From positions 1 to 19,535 of the forward strand of contig JBOHSA010000214.1 of NCBI GenBank assembly GCA_050732995.1: 19,535 nt of DNA, read 5' to 3'. The notes below the pieces were generated by a model. It did no database searches and was not told the origin of the DNA. It was given only the letters and a program-made list of their open reading frames with translations. A program made the position numbers and the translations under genes. Source of the stretch: JBOHSA01 sp050732995 (GTDB lineage: Bacteria > Gemmatimonadota > Gemmatimonadetes > Gemmatimonadales > GWC2-71-9). Of the stretch, positions 7,600-15,057 are shown piece by piece. Position 1 is the stretch's first letter; each line of letters begins with the position of its first letter.

Positions 7600-7608
7600 A
7601 GGCGCGGC

Positions 7609-7637
7609 ATGTTAGCGGCGGCCCTCTGGACTGTCAA
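7609..7637 (-). promoter_or_regulatory. sigma70-type promoter for asnS (near-leaderless)
   Basis: On the minus strand TTGACA (complement of 7632-7637) and TAACAT (complement of 7609-7614) are separated by 17 bases. The predicted transcript start is at about 7602, so the asnS ATG at 7599 would have a leader of roughly 3 bases. The -10 box occupies the ATG of the divergent propeller gene, and the whole promoter lies inside that gene's first ten codons. Confidence 0.65.
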
Positions 7638-8718
7638 CGCGATCGCCTGCGCGGCGGTCGGCCGGCCCGGCCCCGTACGCCAGGAAACCGGATGGCCGCT
7701 GTATCTCGGCGGGCCGCGGCACGACGCCTCGGCCGATGAGACGCTCAACGCCGACCCGCAGCCCCTGTGGCACGTGGACGCGGGGCGGGCCGTGCGCGGC
7801 GCCCCCGCGCTCGGGGAGACGGTCCTGGTGGTCGGCACCGCCGAGCGGCACGTCCTGCTGTTCGACCGCGCGTCGGGCGAAACGATCTGGCGCCAACGCC
7901 TGCGGGGCACGATCCACGCGGGTCCCCTGCTCGACGGCGACCGGATCTACGTCGCCACCGAGCAGCCCGACGGCCGGGTGTACGCGCTGCGGCTGCAGGA
8001 CGGCCGAACGGTCTGGGCCACCTCCGCCGGCAGCATAACGGCCCCGCCGGCGCTCGAGGGTGACGCGCTCTACGCCGGGACCGAGACGGGCGTCGTATAC
8101 CGGCTCGACACCGAGGAGGGTCGGGTGCTCTGGCGGCGCGCGTTGCCCGGTGGCGCCGCGATCCGTGCGGCTCCCGTGCCGACTCCGCACGGAATCGTCG
8201 TCGCCACCACGAGCGACTCCCTCTATCTCCTGGACCGCGAGACGGGGCAGATCCGCAGCCGGCGGGCCACGCCCGGTGCGATCCTCGGCACGCCCGCGAC
8301 CGAGGGCACCCGCCTGTTCCTCGGCACGACCGGCGGCCACGTGCTCGAGGTGTCGCTCCCGGGCTTCGAGCTGCGGTGGGATCAGCCGGCGGGCGACGCC
8401 GTGCTCGGCGCGCCCGCCCTGGCCCGGGACACCCTCTACGTTCTCGCCCGCAGCGGCGGGCTCTGGGTGATCCCGCTCGCGACGCCGTCGGCGGCGCGCG
8501 TCCATCCGCTGGACGTGGTCGCCACCGCCGGACCCACGCCGACGGCCTCCGGGGTGCTCGTGGGCAGTGTAAGCGGCGAGATCCTGCTCGTGGACCCCGG
8601 CACCGGGAGCGTGCGCTGGCGGGCGCGGGTGGACGGCCCCATCGAACAGCCCCCGATCGTCCGCGACCGGCAGCTGGTCGTGGTCGCGGGCCGGGGCGAT
8701 ATTCACGCGTACCGATGA
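7609..8718 (+). CDS. secreted PQQ-like (BamB-type) beta-propeller protein
   Basis: 369 residues with repeated blade motifs of the PQQ/YncE-like class: LLFDRASGETIWRQRL, VYALRLQDGRTVWATS, VYRLDTEEGRVLWRRAL, LYLLDRETGQIRS, LLVDPGTGSVRWRA and a last strand IHAYR, i.e. a seven- or eight-bladed propeller of the kind seen in the lipoprotein BamB. No catalytic PQQ-dehydrogenase residues are evident, so a scaffold or assembly role is more likely. The N-terminus MLAAALWTVNAIACAAVG could be a short lipoprotein signal with C14, but it lacks a basic n-region. No better start exists nearby although the frame stays open upstream across asnS. It has only a weak AGG Shine-Dalgarno sequence. Its stop overlaps the next start (ATGA), so the two genes are co-translated. 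The 9-base gap to the divergent asnS means its own promoter must lie inside asnS. Confidence 0.85.
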   Translation: MLAAALWTVNAIACAAVGRPGPVRQETGWPLYLGGPRHDASADETLNADPQPLWHVDAGRAVRGAPALGETVLVVGTAERHVLLFDRASGETIWRQRLRGTIHAGPLLDGDRIYVATEQPDGRVYALRLQDGRTVWATSAGSITAPPALEGDALYAGTETGVVYRLDTEEGRVLWRRALPGGAAIRAAPVPTPHGIVVATTSDSLYLLDRETGQIRSRRATPGAILGTPATEGTRLFLGTTGGHVLEVSLPGFELRWDQPAGDAVLGAPALARDTLYVLARSGGLWVIPLATPSAARVHPLDVVATAGPTPTASGVLVGSVSGEILLVDPGTGSVRWRARVDGPIEQPPIVRDRQLVVVAGRGDIHAYR

Positions 8719-9245
8719 AACAGATATCGGCGTGGCTGGCAGCCGCTGTGCTGGTGACTCCGGTGGCGGCCCAAGAGGCGGTGCCACGAAACCCCGACGC
8801 CACGTTGCACGGCGGGCAGGCGGCGGCCTCGCGGAATTCGGCGTCCTGGGGTCGTGGGACAGTACACTACGGCAAGTGGGCCACGGCCGCGGCCGCCGTC
8901 GCGCTCACGGCATTGGGCGCCGCCGAGCATCGCCGCTCGGATCGCCACTGGGACCGGTTGGTGGCGTTGTGCCGCTCGAACAGCGCCGAGTGCGTGGTGG
9001 GGTCTGACGGGCGGTATCCCAGCGCCGAGGCCGAGTCGCGGTATCAGGCCGCCGTGGCGTTCGACCGGCGAGCGCGGACCCGGCTCCTCGCCGGCCAGGC
9101 CGCGCTCCTCGTGACGGTGGGGCTGTTCATTCTCGATCGGCGGCGCGGGGACGACGGGCCGGAGAACATCCCGTTCGCGCCGCTGGAGGTTTCCGCCGAG
9201 TCGGAAACCGGAAGGGCGCGATTGGGAGTCCGGCTGAGGTTCTAG
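8715..9245 (+). CDS. small exported or membrane protein of unknown function
   Basis: 176 residues that I do not recognise. A Sec signal peptide is clear (MKQISAWLAAAVLVTPVAAQ, cleavage after about residue 19 or 20). A hydrophobic segment lies at about 55-70 (WATAAAAVALTALGAA) and another at about 124-140 (LLAGQAALLVTVGLFIL) followed by DRRRGDD, which suggests two membrane passes or a helical hairpin. Between them lies a loop with C86 and C93, which could form a disulfide, and the pattern YPSAEAESRYQAAVAFDRRARTR. The C-terminus ends GVRLRF, alternating and ending in Phe like an outer-membrane beta signal, but one strand cannot make a barrel. The ATG at 8715 overlaps the propeller stop (ATGA), so the products probably work together in the envelope. 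Confidence 0.75.
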   Translation: MKQISAWLAAAVLVTPVAAQEAVPRNPDATLHGGQAAASRNSASWGRGTVHYGKWATAAAAVALTALGAAEHRRSDRHWDRLVALCRSNSAECVVGSDGRYPSAEAESRYQAAVAFDRRARTRLLAGQAALLVTVGLFILDRRRGDDGPENIPFAPLEVSAESETGRARLGVRLRF

Positions 9246-9493
9246 CGTGTCGCAGGGGTGGAGAGTCCTTCGTGGATCGCGCGGAGCAACGTGCCGTCGT
9301 CGCCGCCGAGCTCCCAGAACATCACGCCCCCCAGTCCTCGCTCACGCACATACTCGGCCTTGAGCCGGACCGACCGGGGATCGTCGTAGCTGATCCAGGT
9401 CAGCGTCTCCGAATTGTACAGCCACGGCACGCCCGCCGCCGAGTGCCAGAGCCGCTTGAACCCGTGCCGCTCCGGCTCCTTGCTCACCAGCAC
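9242..9493 (-). pseudogene. glycosyl hydrolase family 18 (chitinase-like), C-terminal remnant
   Basis: About 83 residues matching by eye the C-terminal end of GH18 enzymes: YRVLVSKEPERHGFKRLWHS, VPWLYNSETLTWISYDDPRS, KAEYVRERGLGGVMFWELGG, then DDGTLLRAI. The GVMFWELGGDD segment is the last barrel strand, with the Trp that floors the sugar-binding site. The catalytic DxxDxDxE strand and everything before it are missing. In the same frame upstream of about 9505 the translation becomes Arg/Ser/Cys-rich and unlike GH18, and neither other frame restores it. The nominal GTG at 9493 has no Shine-Dalgarno sequence. I read it as the tail of a gene truncated by deletion or rearrangement next to the YncE-like gene. 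It ends in a CTAG shared with the stop of the opposite gene. Confidence 0.7.
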
Positions 9494-9620
9494 CCGATAG
9501 TCGATCCCGCTTCGTCGCCCGAGACCACCTCGGGAGCAACGACATGATCGTGGCTGATGGGCCTGAAGGGGGGGAAGGTAACCCGGGCCGGGGCGACAGC
9601 AAGCGGACTCGCAGGAGGCT
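9494..9620. other. short non-coding stretch between GH18 remnant and YncE-like gene
   Basis: No frame on either strand gives a convincing protein here. Open frames are short and of Arg/Pro/Ser shadow composition. It probably contains the breakpoint where the rest of the GH18 gene was lost. I see no inverted terminal repeats, transposase fragment or tRNA that would explain the event. Confidence 0.5.
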
Positions 9621-9641
9621 GGCCGCCGCGTGTCGGCGGCC
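9621..9641 (-). terminator. hairpin at the end of the YncE-like gene
   Basis: Perfect 8-base inverted repeat GGCCGCCG (9621-9628) and CGGCGGCC (9634-9641) with loop CGTGT. It begins at the last base of the stop codon of the minus-strand YncE-like gene. No T-tract follows on the minus strand, so this is either a U-less intrinsic terminator or an mRNA 3'-end stabiliser. Confidence 0.4.
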
Positions 9642-10837
9642 TAGCGCGCCGGCTCCATCTTCCAGAACGCGACGCCTCCTGCCTGCTGCCCCACATCCAC
9701 CGACGCGACCCGCGCGAGCGCCCGGAGGTCGTACACGTCCACCTTGCCCGGGGCGGCGCCCACGCCTTCGTTGCTCACGAACGCGTAGCGCGAGTCGGGC
9801 GTGATGACGATCCCGTGCGTCACGGTGGTCGAGCTCTTCGCCTGAAGGACGGTCGCGCCGCTGGCGAGGTCGAAGAGCTGCACGCCGCCGCCCTGTTTCA
9901 GCGACGCGACGAGCAGGCGCCCGTCGGGCGTGACGGCGAGGTTGTAGGGGCCCCGCCCCGTCTTGAAGCGCCGGGTGATACTCCAAGCGTCGCGGTCGAT
10001 CTCGACGATCTCGTCGGCGCGATTGCACGCCACGTAGATCTTGCGCCCGTCGGTGGACGGCTGGGCCCAGGTAGGGGAGCAGCTCGCGGGCGGCATGGTG
10101 CGCGGGGGGCCGTGCGCCGCGTGCGGCGTGTCGGCGGACGCCTGAACGACCAGCGGCCCTTCCTTCCCTTTCGCCAGCCCGAACCGCCGGGCGACAGCGA
10201 ACGTGCGGGTATCGATCTCCACGAGCTGATCGTCCATCATGCACGTCGAATACTGCCGCGCGCCGCTCGGATCGATGCGGCTGCCGTGCGGCATGGTGCA
10301 GGTCTCGGTGCGTGCCACCTCCGTGTTGGTCGGGGTGTAGACCACGGACACGGACGACGGGACCATCGCTCCGTGCAGGTTGAAGTTCACGACGAACGCA
10401 TACAGGCCGTCCGGCGTGACGTCGATCGATGCGGGGAAATACCCGAGGAAGATCCCGGGGCCGGCGAGCGTGTCCGGACCGAGCGCGTACTTCCAGTATT
10501 TGCCGTCGGGCGACCCGTGCCCCGTGGTCAGATGCAGGAACTTGCCGTCACGGGAGATCTGCAGGCCGTGCGGGCCTTCCAGCTCCGTTGGCGACTCACC
10601 CACGGGAATGGTCCGCTCGACGGTCGCGCCGTCCGGTCCGAACCGGATGCGGTGCAGCAAGTCGGCCGACTCGGCGCCGACATACACCCAATAGGTGTGC
10701 GTCGCTTTGGGAACAGGGGCCGGCGCGGCCGCCCCCGCCGCCCGTTGCGCCGCTGCCGCGGCCACGGGACAGAGGAGCAGAACCGTGGCCTGGAGCGCGA
10801 CCGGCACGCGCTTGCGGAGGAGCGGAGCGAGGATCAT
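9641..10837 (-). CDS. secreted YncE-like beta-propeller protein
   Basis: 398 residues. The signal peptide is MILAPLLRKRVPVALQATVLL with the hydrophobic stretch ending about AAAAAQ (residue 31); it is followed by a Pro/Ala linker and a seven-bladed YncE/NHL-type propeller. Blade signatures: PHGLQISRDGKFLHLT (H90), FPASIDVTPDGLYAFVVN, MPHGSRIDPSGARQYSTC (H184), STDGRKIYVACNRADEIVEI, GPYNLAVTPDGRLLVAS and VTHGIVITPDSRYAFVSN (H341). Cysteines C180, C199, C253 and C271 may form disulfides or bind metal, and C199 is followed by two Met. A loop around 233-256 rich in His/Pro/Met is an insertion relative to simple YncE proteins. No CxxCH haem motif is present. The ATG at 10837 has no strong Shine-Dalgarno sequence. 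It diverges from the Ig/LVIVD gene with a 33-base gap, which suggests shared control. Function unknown. Confidence 0.85.
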   Translation of the reverse strand: MILAPLLRKRVPVALQATVLLLCPVAAAAAQRAAGAAAPAPVPKATHTYWVYVGAESADLLHRIRFGPDGATVERTIPVGESPTELEGPHGLQISRDGKFLHLTTGHGSPDGKYWKYALGPDTLAGPGIFLGYFPASIDVTPDGLYAFVVNFNLHGAMVPSSVSVVYTPTNTEVARTETCTMPHGSRIDPSGARQYSTCMMDDQLVEIDTRTFAVARRFGLAKGKEGPLVVQASADTPHAAHGPPRTMPPASCSPTWAQPSTDGRKIYVACNRADEIVEIDRDAWSITRRFKTGRGPYNLAVTPDGRLLVASLKQGGGVQLFDLASGATVLQAKSSTTVTHGIVITPDSRYAFVSNEGVGAAPGKVDVYDLRALARVASVDVGQQAGGVAFWKMEPAR

Positions 10838-10870
10838 AATCAGCCGACGCCTTGACCGACGGAGCCGTTC

Positions 10871-12952
10871 GTGAAGCTAATGCACACCTCTCGGATCGCC
10901 AGCGCCACCGCCATAGCGCTCGCGGCGCTCGCCGCCCCTGCCCTGGGCGGCGCTCCATTCGCGGCGCAGGAGCCGGCGCCCGCCGCCGCCCCACCCCCGC
11001 GCGCCGTCGCCCGGCTCATGGCCGAGCCGACGAGCCTCACGCTCAAAGCGGGCGAGACGGTCCCGCTTCGGGTGACGGCGTACGATGCGCAAGGCACCGT
11101 GATCCCCGACGCGCCCGTGCGCGTGGGCGGGCCCCGGCGCGCGCTGGTCGTGGCGGACGGTCAGGTGAAGGCGTTACGGGCCGGCACGTACGAGATCGTG
11201 GCCGCGGCCGTCCCGGTCGCGGGTGCCGACGGGGAGCCGGTCCGGCTCACGATCCCCGTGATCGTGACGTGGCCCGCGATCAGGAAGGTCGAGCTGACCG
11301 CGGACCCCGGGCGGCTCTACACCGGCGTGACGCTCCCGCATCGCGCGCGGGCACTGCATGCGGACGGCAGCGAGCGGCCGGGCACCGAGGTGGCCTGGCG
11401 CTGGTCGAGCTCGAACGAGGCGATCGCGACCGTGGACCGCTACGGCGCCGTGACGGCGCGCCGGCCCGGGACGGTCGCAGTCGCCGCTGCGGCCGAGGGC
11501 GTGACCGCGACCGTGCGCCACACCGTCGTCGCGAATCCGGTGGCGAGCGTCGCGATCGAGCTGAGCGAGACCAGCGTGCGCACCGGCGACGTGGTGCATC
11601 TCAAGGCGACGGCGCGGCGGGCGAACGGCGCGCCGGTGACCGACGTGCCGATCACCTGGAGCTACACCTACACGCCGGACGACACCATCGCCGCGCCGGG
11701 CGCCACGGGGGTCATCGATCGTGGGTTGTTCGCCGGCGAGGTGCCGGGGCGCTACACCCTGCTGGCCTCGGCGGGCCCGGCCACCGGCCGGGCGGTGATC
11801 GAGGCGCTGCCGCGCGACGTACGGCGGCGCGTCAGCGTCGTCGGGCGCGGCGCGATCACCCACGTGCACACGTCGGACCTCTGGCCCTGGACCGGGAAGG
11901 ACGGGCGCGACTACGCCCTCGTCGGGACCTGGGGCGGCGACGGCTGGGCCTACGTCGTCGACATCACGGATCTGTCGAGTCTCCGGCGCACCGACTCCAT
12001 CAAGGTCGACGCCCGGGTGATCAACGACGTGACCGTCTCGCCCGACGGCCGCTACGGCGTCCTGTCGCGCGAGGGCGCGTCGAATCGGGTGAACGGCGTC
12101 GTGATCCTGGACCTCGCGACGCCCGCGCACCCCAAGATCGCCGCGACCTTCGACGAGCAGCTCACCGGCGGCGTGCACAACTTGTTCGCCACCAACGAAT
12201 ACCTGTTCGCCATCTCGGGCGGCGACAAGTATGTGATCATCGACGTGAAGGACATCTACCGGCCGAAATACGTCAGCGAGTATGACCATCCCGACTCGCG
12301 CGTGCACGACGTGTGGGTCTACGACGGCGTCGCGTATTCGTCCGAGTGGGGGACGGGCGTCGTGGCCGTGGACATGGGCAACGGCACGTGGGGCGGGTCG
12401 ATCACGGCGCCGAAGCTCATCGCCACCTATCCCACGACCAGCGGGGCGACGCACGAGATCTACCCGTATTACCAGAAGTCCACCGGCAAGGTGTACCTGT
12501 TTCTGGGCGACGAGATCATGTCGCGGCAGGGGCGCGTCTGGGAGGGGACGAGCTATCTGCAGAACATCAACGACAAGGGCGGGGTGCCGCAGACGTCGGC
12601 CGGCTACACCCACATCATCGACTTCACCGACCCCAAGAACCCGAAGAATGTGGCGAAGTACCACCAGGAAGAATTCGGGTCCCACGACATCATCGTCGAG
12701 GACGACGTGATGTATCAGGCTTACTACGACGGGGGGCTGCGGGTGGTGGACGTGTCCGGCGAGCTGGTCGGCAACCTGGCGGATCAGCGGCGGGAGATCG
12801 CGGTGTTCAAGCCGTTCGACCCGCAGGGGTACACGGCGAACGCCTCGTTCGTTATGAACGCCATGCCATGGAAGGGACACATCCTGTTCACGGACTTCAA
12901 CAGCGGGTTGTGGGCGGCCAAACTCGAGCCGAGGCCGACGCCCGTCCCGTGA
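10871..12952 (+). CDS. secreted protein: Ig-like (BIG2) domains plus LVIVD-repeat beta-propeller
   Basis: 693 residues. A signal peptide ends near AAQEP (about residue 33). Ig-like domain 1 is about 47-133 (LMAEPTSLTLKAGETVPLRV). A BIG2 domain is about 138-220, with the diagnostic WSSSNEAIATVDRYGAVTAR followed by PGTVAVAAAAEG. A third Ig-like domain is about 225-314. From 320 to 686 lies a propeller of LVIVD repeats: GWAYVVDITDLSS, NGVVILDLATPAHPKIAATF, KYVIIDVKDIYRPKYVSEY, TGVVAVDMGN, THIIDFTDPKNPKNVAKY and GGLRVVDVSGELVG. Histidines stand at the start of several inner strands (H332, H334, H436, H479, H528, H605). The GTG at 10871 is the start because GGAG lies six bases upstream; the ATG at 10880 is too far from it. 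Likely anchored or surface-associated outside the inner membrane; function unknown for the family. Confidence 0.88.
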   Translation: MKLMHTSRIASATAIALAALAAPALGGAPFAAQEPAPAAAPPPRAVARLMAEPTSLTLKAGETVPLRVTAYDAQGTVIPDAPVRVGGPRRALVVADGQVKALRAGTYEIVAAAVPVAGADGEPVRLTIPVIVTWPAIRKVELTADPGRLYTGVTLPHRARALHADGSERPGTEVAWRWSSSNEAIATVDRYGAVTARRPGTVAVAAAAEGVTATVRHTVVANPVASVAIELSETSVRTGDVVHLKATARRANGAPVTDVPITWSYTYTPDDTIAAPGATGVIDRGLFAGEVPGRYTLLASAGPATGRAVIEALPRDVRRRVSVVGRGAITHVHTSDLWPWTGKDGRDYALVGTWGGDGWAYVVDITDLSSLRRTDSIKVDARVINDVTVSPDGRYGVLSREGASNRVNGVVILDLATPAHPKIAATFDEQLTGGVHNLFATNEYLFAISGGDKYVIIDVKDIYRPKYVSEYDHPDSRVHDVWVYDGVAYSSEWGTGVVAVDMGNGTWGGSITAPKLIATYPTTSGATHEIYPYYQKSTGKVYLFLGDEIMSRQGRVWEGTSYLQNINDKGGVPQTSAGYTHIIDFTDPKNPKNVAKYHQEEFGSHDIIVEDDVMYQAYYDGGLRVVDVSGELVGNLADQRREIAVFKPFDPQGYTANASFVMNAMPWKGHILFTDFNSGLWAAKLEPRPTPVP

Positions 12953-12969
12953 GCGCGGGGCTCGCTCAC
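12949..12969. terminator. inverted repeat spanning both stop codons of the convergent LVIVD and recG genes
   Basis: GTGAGC (12949-12954) and GCTCAC (12964-12969) form a 6-base inverted repeat with a 9-base loop. The left arm contains the TGA of the LVIVD gene and the right arm the TGA of recG, so the element is symmetric for both transcripts. No T-tract follows on either side. A weak bidirectional terminator is the best guess. Confidence 0.3.
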
Positions 12970-15029
12970 CCCACCCGGAAGAGCTCGAACCCCCGCTCGT
13001 AGCGCGCGACGATCCGCTCGCGATAGGCCGCGTGCTCGGGGCTCGCGAGGGCCGGATCGCGCTCGATGATCCGGCCCGCCGCGCGGCGGGCGTCTTCGAG
13101 CAGCGGCAGGTCGCGCTCGAGGTCCGCGTAGCGCAGCGGCACGCCGCCCGACTGCCGCGCGCCGGTGAGCTCGCCCATCCCCCGCTCCCGCAAGTCCAGC
13201 TCGGCGATCTTGAACCCATCGGTCGTTTCCGCGAACGCCTGCAGCCGCGTCGCGGCTTCCGGAGCGTCCGAGAGCAGGATGCAGTGACTCGGCGCCTCCC
13301 CCCGCCCCACACGGCCGCGGAGCTGGTGCAGCTGCGCCAGGCCGAATCGCTCGGCGTGCTCGATCAGCATCACGGTGGCGTTGGGCACGTCGATCCCCAC
13401 CTCGATCACGGTCGTCGCCACGAGGACGTGCACCGTCCCGTCCCGGAACGCGCGCATCGTCGCGTCGCGCACCTCGGCCTTCAGCCGGCCGTGCACCAAC
13501 CCCACCCGCAGGTCCTTGAAGACCTTGGCCAGGGTTTCCGCCATGGTCGTCGCGGCCTTCAGGTCGGCGCGCTCCGACTCGGCGATGACCGGGTAGATGA
13601 CGTACACCTGCCGACCCGCCGCGCATTCCTGGCGGATGAACCCGTAGATCTTCGCCCGGGCCGCCTCGGTGCGGAGCGCGGTTTTCACGCTGCCGCGCCC
13701 GGGCGGTCGCTCGCGGATCTGCGTGACGTCGAGATCGCCGTACAAGGTGAGGGCGAGAGAGCGCGGGATCGGCGTGGCGGTGAGCAGGAGGACGTCCGGC
13801 GCATCGCCCTTTTCCACCAGCGCCGCCCGCTGCTCCACCCCGAAGCGATGCTGCTCGTCGATCACGACGAGTCCCAGGCGCCGGAACTGCACCGCTTCCT
13901 GGATCAAGGCGTGCGTCCCGATGATCAAGCGGGAAGCGCCGCGGGCGATCCGCTCCCGCGCGGCGCCCTTCTCGGCGGCGGAGAGGCGGCCGATCAGGAG
14001 CTCCGGCCGAAGCTCCAGCGCCTCAAGCAGCCGCGTGAGCGTGGCGTGGTGCTGCTCAGCGAGGAGCTCGGTCGGCGCCATGATCGCCGCCTGGTAGTCG
14101 TTCTCGACGGCGAGCAGCAGGGCGAACAGGGCGACCACCGTCTTGCCCGTCCCTACGTCGCCCATCAGCAACCGGTGCATCCGGAGCGGCGCGGTCATGT
14201 CGTCGGCGATCTCGCGCACGGCGCGGCGCTGGTCGGCGGTCAGCTCGAACGGGAGGTGCTGCTTCAATCGGGTGGTGAGCTCGCGCTGCAGCTCGAACCG
14301 GATCCCCGCCCGGGCGCGCTTGGCGAGGAACCGGGCGCGCGCCTGCACCAGCTGCTGGTCGAACAGCTCGTCGAACGCGAGGCGCCGGCGCCCCACTTCC
14401 GCCGCGGCAACGGTGGCGGGCCGATGCACCGCCGCGAGCGCCTCGCCCAACGGCGGGATCCCGACGGCGTCGCGCAAGGCCCGCGGGTGCGGATCCCGCG
14501 CCAGGGCCACCAACGGATCGATGTGCTGCTGGATCAGCCCGCGAATCTGCTTGTGCGTCAGCCCTTCGGTGGCGGGGTAGACCGGGAGCACCATCCCCCG
14601 GTCCGGGCCGTCCTCGCCCTCCTCCGCCAGCACGATAAACTCGCGCGGGGCGAGCTGCCGCCCGTGGTAGTAGCGCACCGGCCCCGTCACGAGCAGCAGC
14701 TGGCCCTTCTTGATCTGACGCTCGAGAAACGGCTGGCCGGGCCAGGCCGCCTCCAGGAGGCCGCTGTCGTCCCGGAGGACGGCACGGAACACGCGCAAGC
14801 CGCGGCGCGTGGGCAGAATGCCCGTGCTCACGACGCGCCCCACGGCCGCGACCTCCGTGCCGATCCGGGCGCGGGCGAGTGGCGTCACCGAGGTCGCGTC
14901 GAGATAGCGGTGCGGCGCGTGGTACAACAGGTCTCCCACGGTCCGAATGCCCAGCCGCGCCAGCGCCTCGGCCCGTTTCGGGCCGACGCCCTTCAGATAC
15001 TTGACGGATGTCGTCAGCTCCAGCGTCAC
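12966..15029 (-). CDS. recG: ATP-dependent DNA helicase RecG
   Basis: Branch-migrating helicase that reverses stalled forks and processes R-loops and D-loops; acts on chromosomal DNA. 687 residues, the usual length. The N-terminal helical/HhH part (LKGVGPKRAEALARLGIRTV) leads into the OB-fold wedge domain (about 55-150, KKGQLLLVTGPVRYYHGRQL). Helicase motifs: Walker A GDVGTGKT (290-297), APTELLAEQH, DEQH (391-394) followed by RFGVEQRAAL, TATPIPRSLALT, then VHGRLK, VLVATTVIEVGIDVPNAT and QLRGRVGRGEAPSHC. The C-terminal TRG region follows (FKIAELDLRERGMGELTGAR). The start is GTG at 15029 with GGGAGGGG six bases upstream. It follows ftsY by 28 bases and is probably in the same transcript. No defect seen. 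Confidence 0.98.
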   Translation of the reverse strand: MTLELTTSVKYLKGVGPKRAEALARLGIRTVGDLLYHAPHRYLDATSVTPLARARIGTEVAAVGRVVSTGILPTRRGLRVFRAVLRDDSGLLEAAWPGQPFLERQIKKGQLLLVTGPVRYYHGRQLAPREFIVLAEEGEDGPDRGMVLPVYPATEGLTHKQIRGLIQQHIDPLVALARDPHPRALRDAVGIPPLGEALAAVHRPATVAAAEVGRRRLAFDELFDQQLVQARARFLAKRARAGIRFELQRELTTRLKQHLPFELTADQRRAVREIADDMTAPLRMHRLLMGDVGTGKTVVALFALLLAVENDYQAAIMAPTELLAEQHHATLTRLLEALELRPELLIGRLSAAEKGAARERIARGASRLIIGTHALIQEAVQFRRLGLVVIDEQHRFGVEQRAALVEKGDAPDVLLLTATPIPRSLALTLYGDLDVTQIRERPPGRGSVKTALRTEAARAKIYGFIRQECAAGRQVYVIYPVIAESERADLKAATTMAETLAKVFKDLRVGLVHGRLKAEVRDATMRAFRDGTVHVLVATTVIEVGIDVPNATVMLIEHAERFGLAQLHQLRGRVGRGEAPSHCILLSDAPEAATRLQAFAETTDGFKIAELDLRERGMGELTGARQSGGVPLRYADLERDLPLLEDARRAAGRIIERDPALASPEHAAYRERIVARYERGFELFRVG

Positions 15030-15057
15030 GCCGGTCCCCTCCCTTCCCGCCCGCGCG

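Noticed and set aside
6352..7608. Plus-strand open frame of over 400 codons upstream of and in frame with the propeller gene
   Set aside because: It is the antisense of asnS. Its translation is rich in Arg, His, Pro and Val with no family features, and asnS is unambiguous on the other strand. The propeller starts at 7609.
9484..9696. Minus-strand 70-codon frame as a small gene upstream of the GH18 remnant
   Set aside because: It overlaps the YncE-like 3' end, has Arg/Pro/Ser-rich shadow composition, no ribosome site, and does not continue the GH18 sequence.
10852..10881. TTGACC at 10852-10857 with GCTAAT at 10876-10881 as a promoter for the LVIVD gene
   Set aside because: The transcript would begin near 10888, after the GTG start and its GGAG ribosome site. 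No later start would keep the signal peptide.
11174..13312. 712-codon minus-strand open frame
   Set aside because: Shadow of the Ig/LVIVD gene and the recG 3' end, with Asp/His/Arg/Val low-information composition. It has no start signal or domain.
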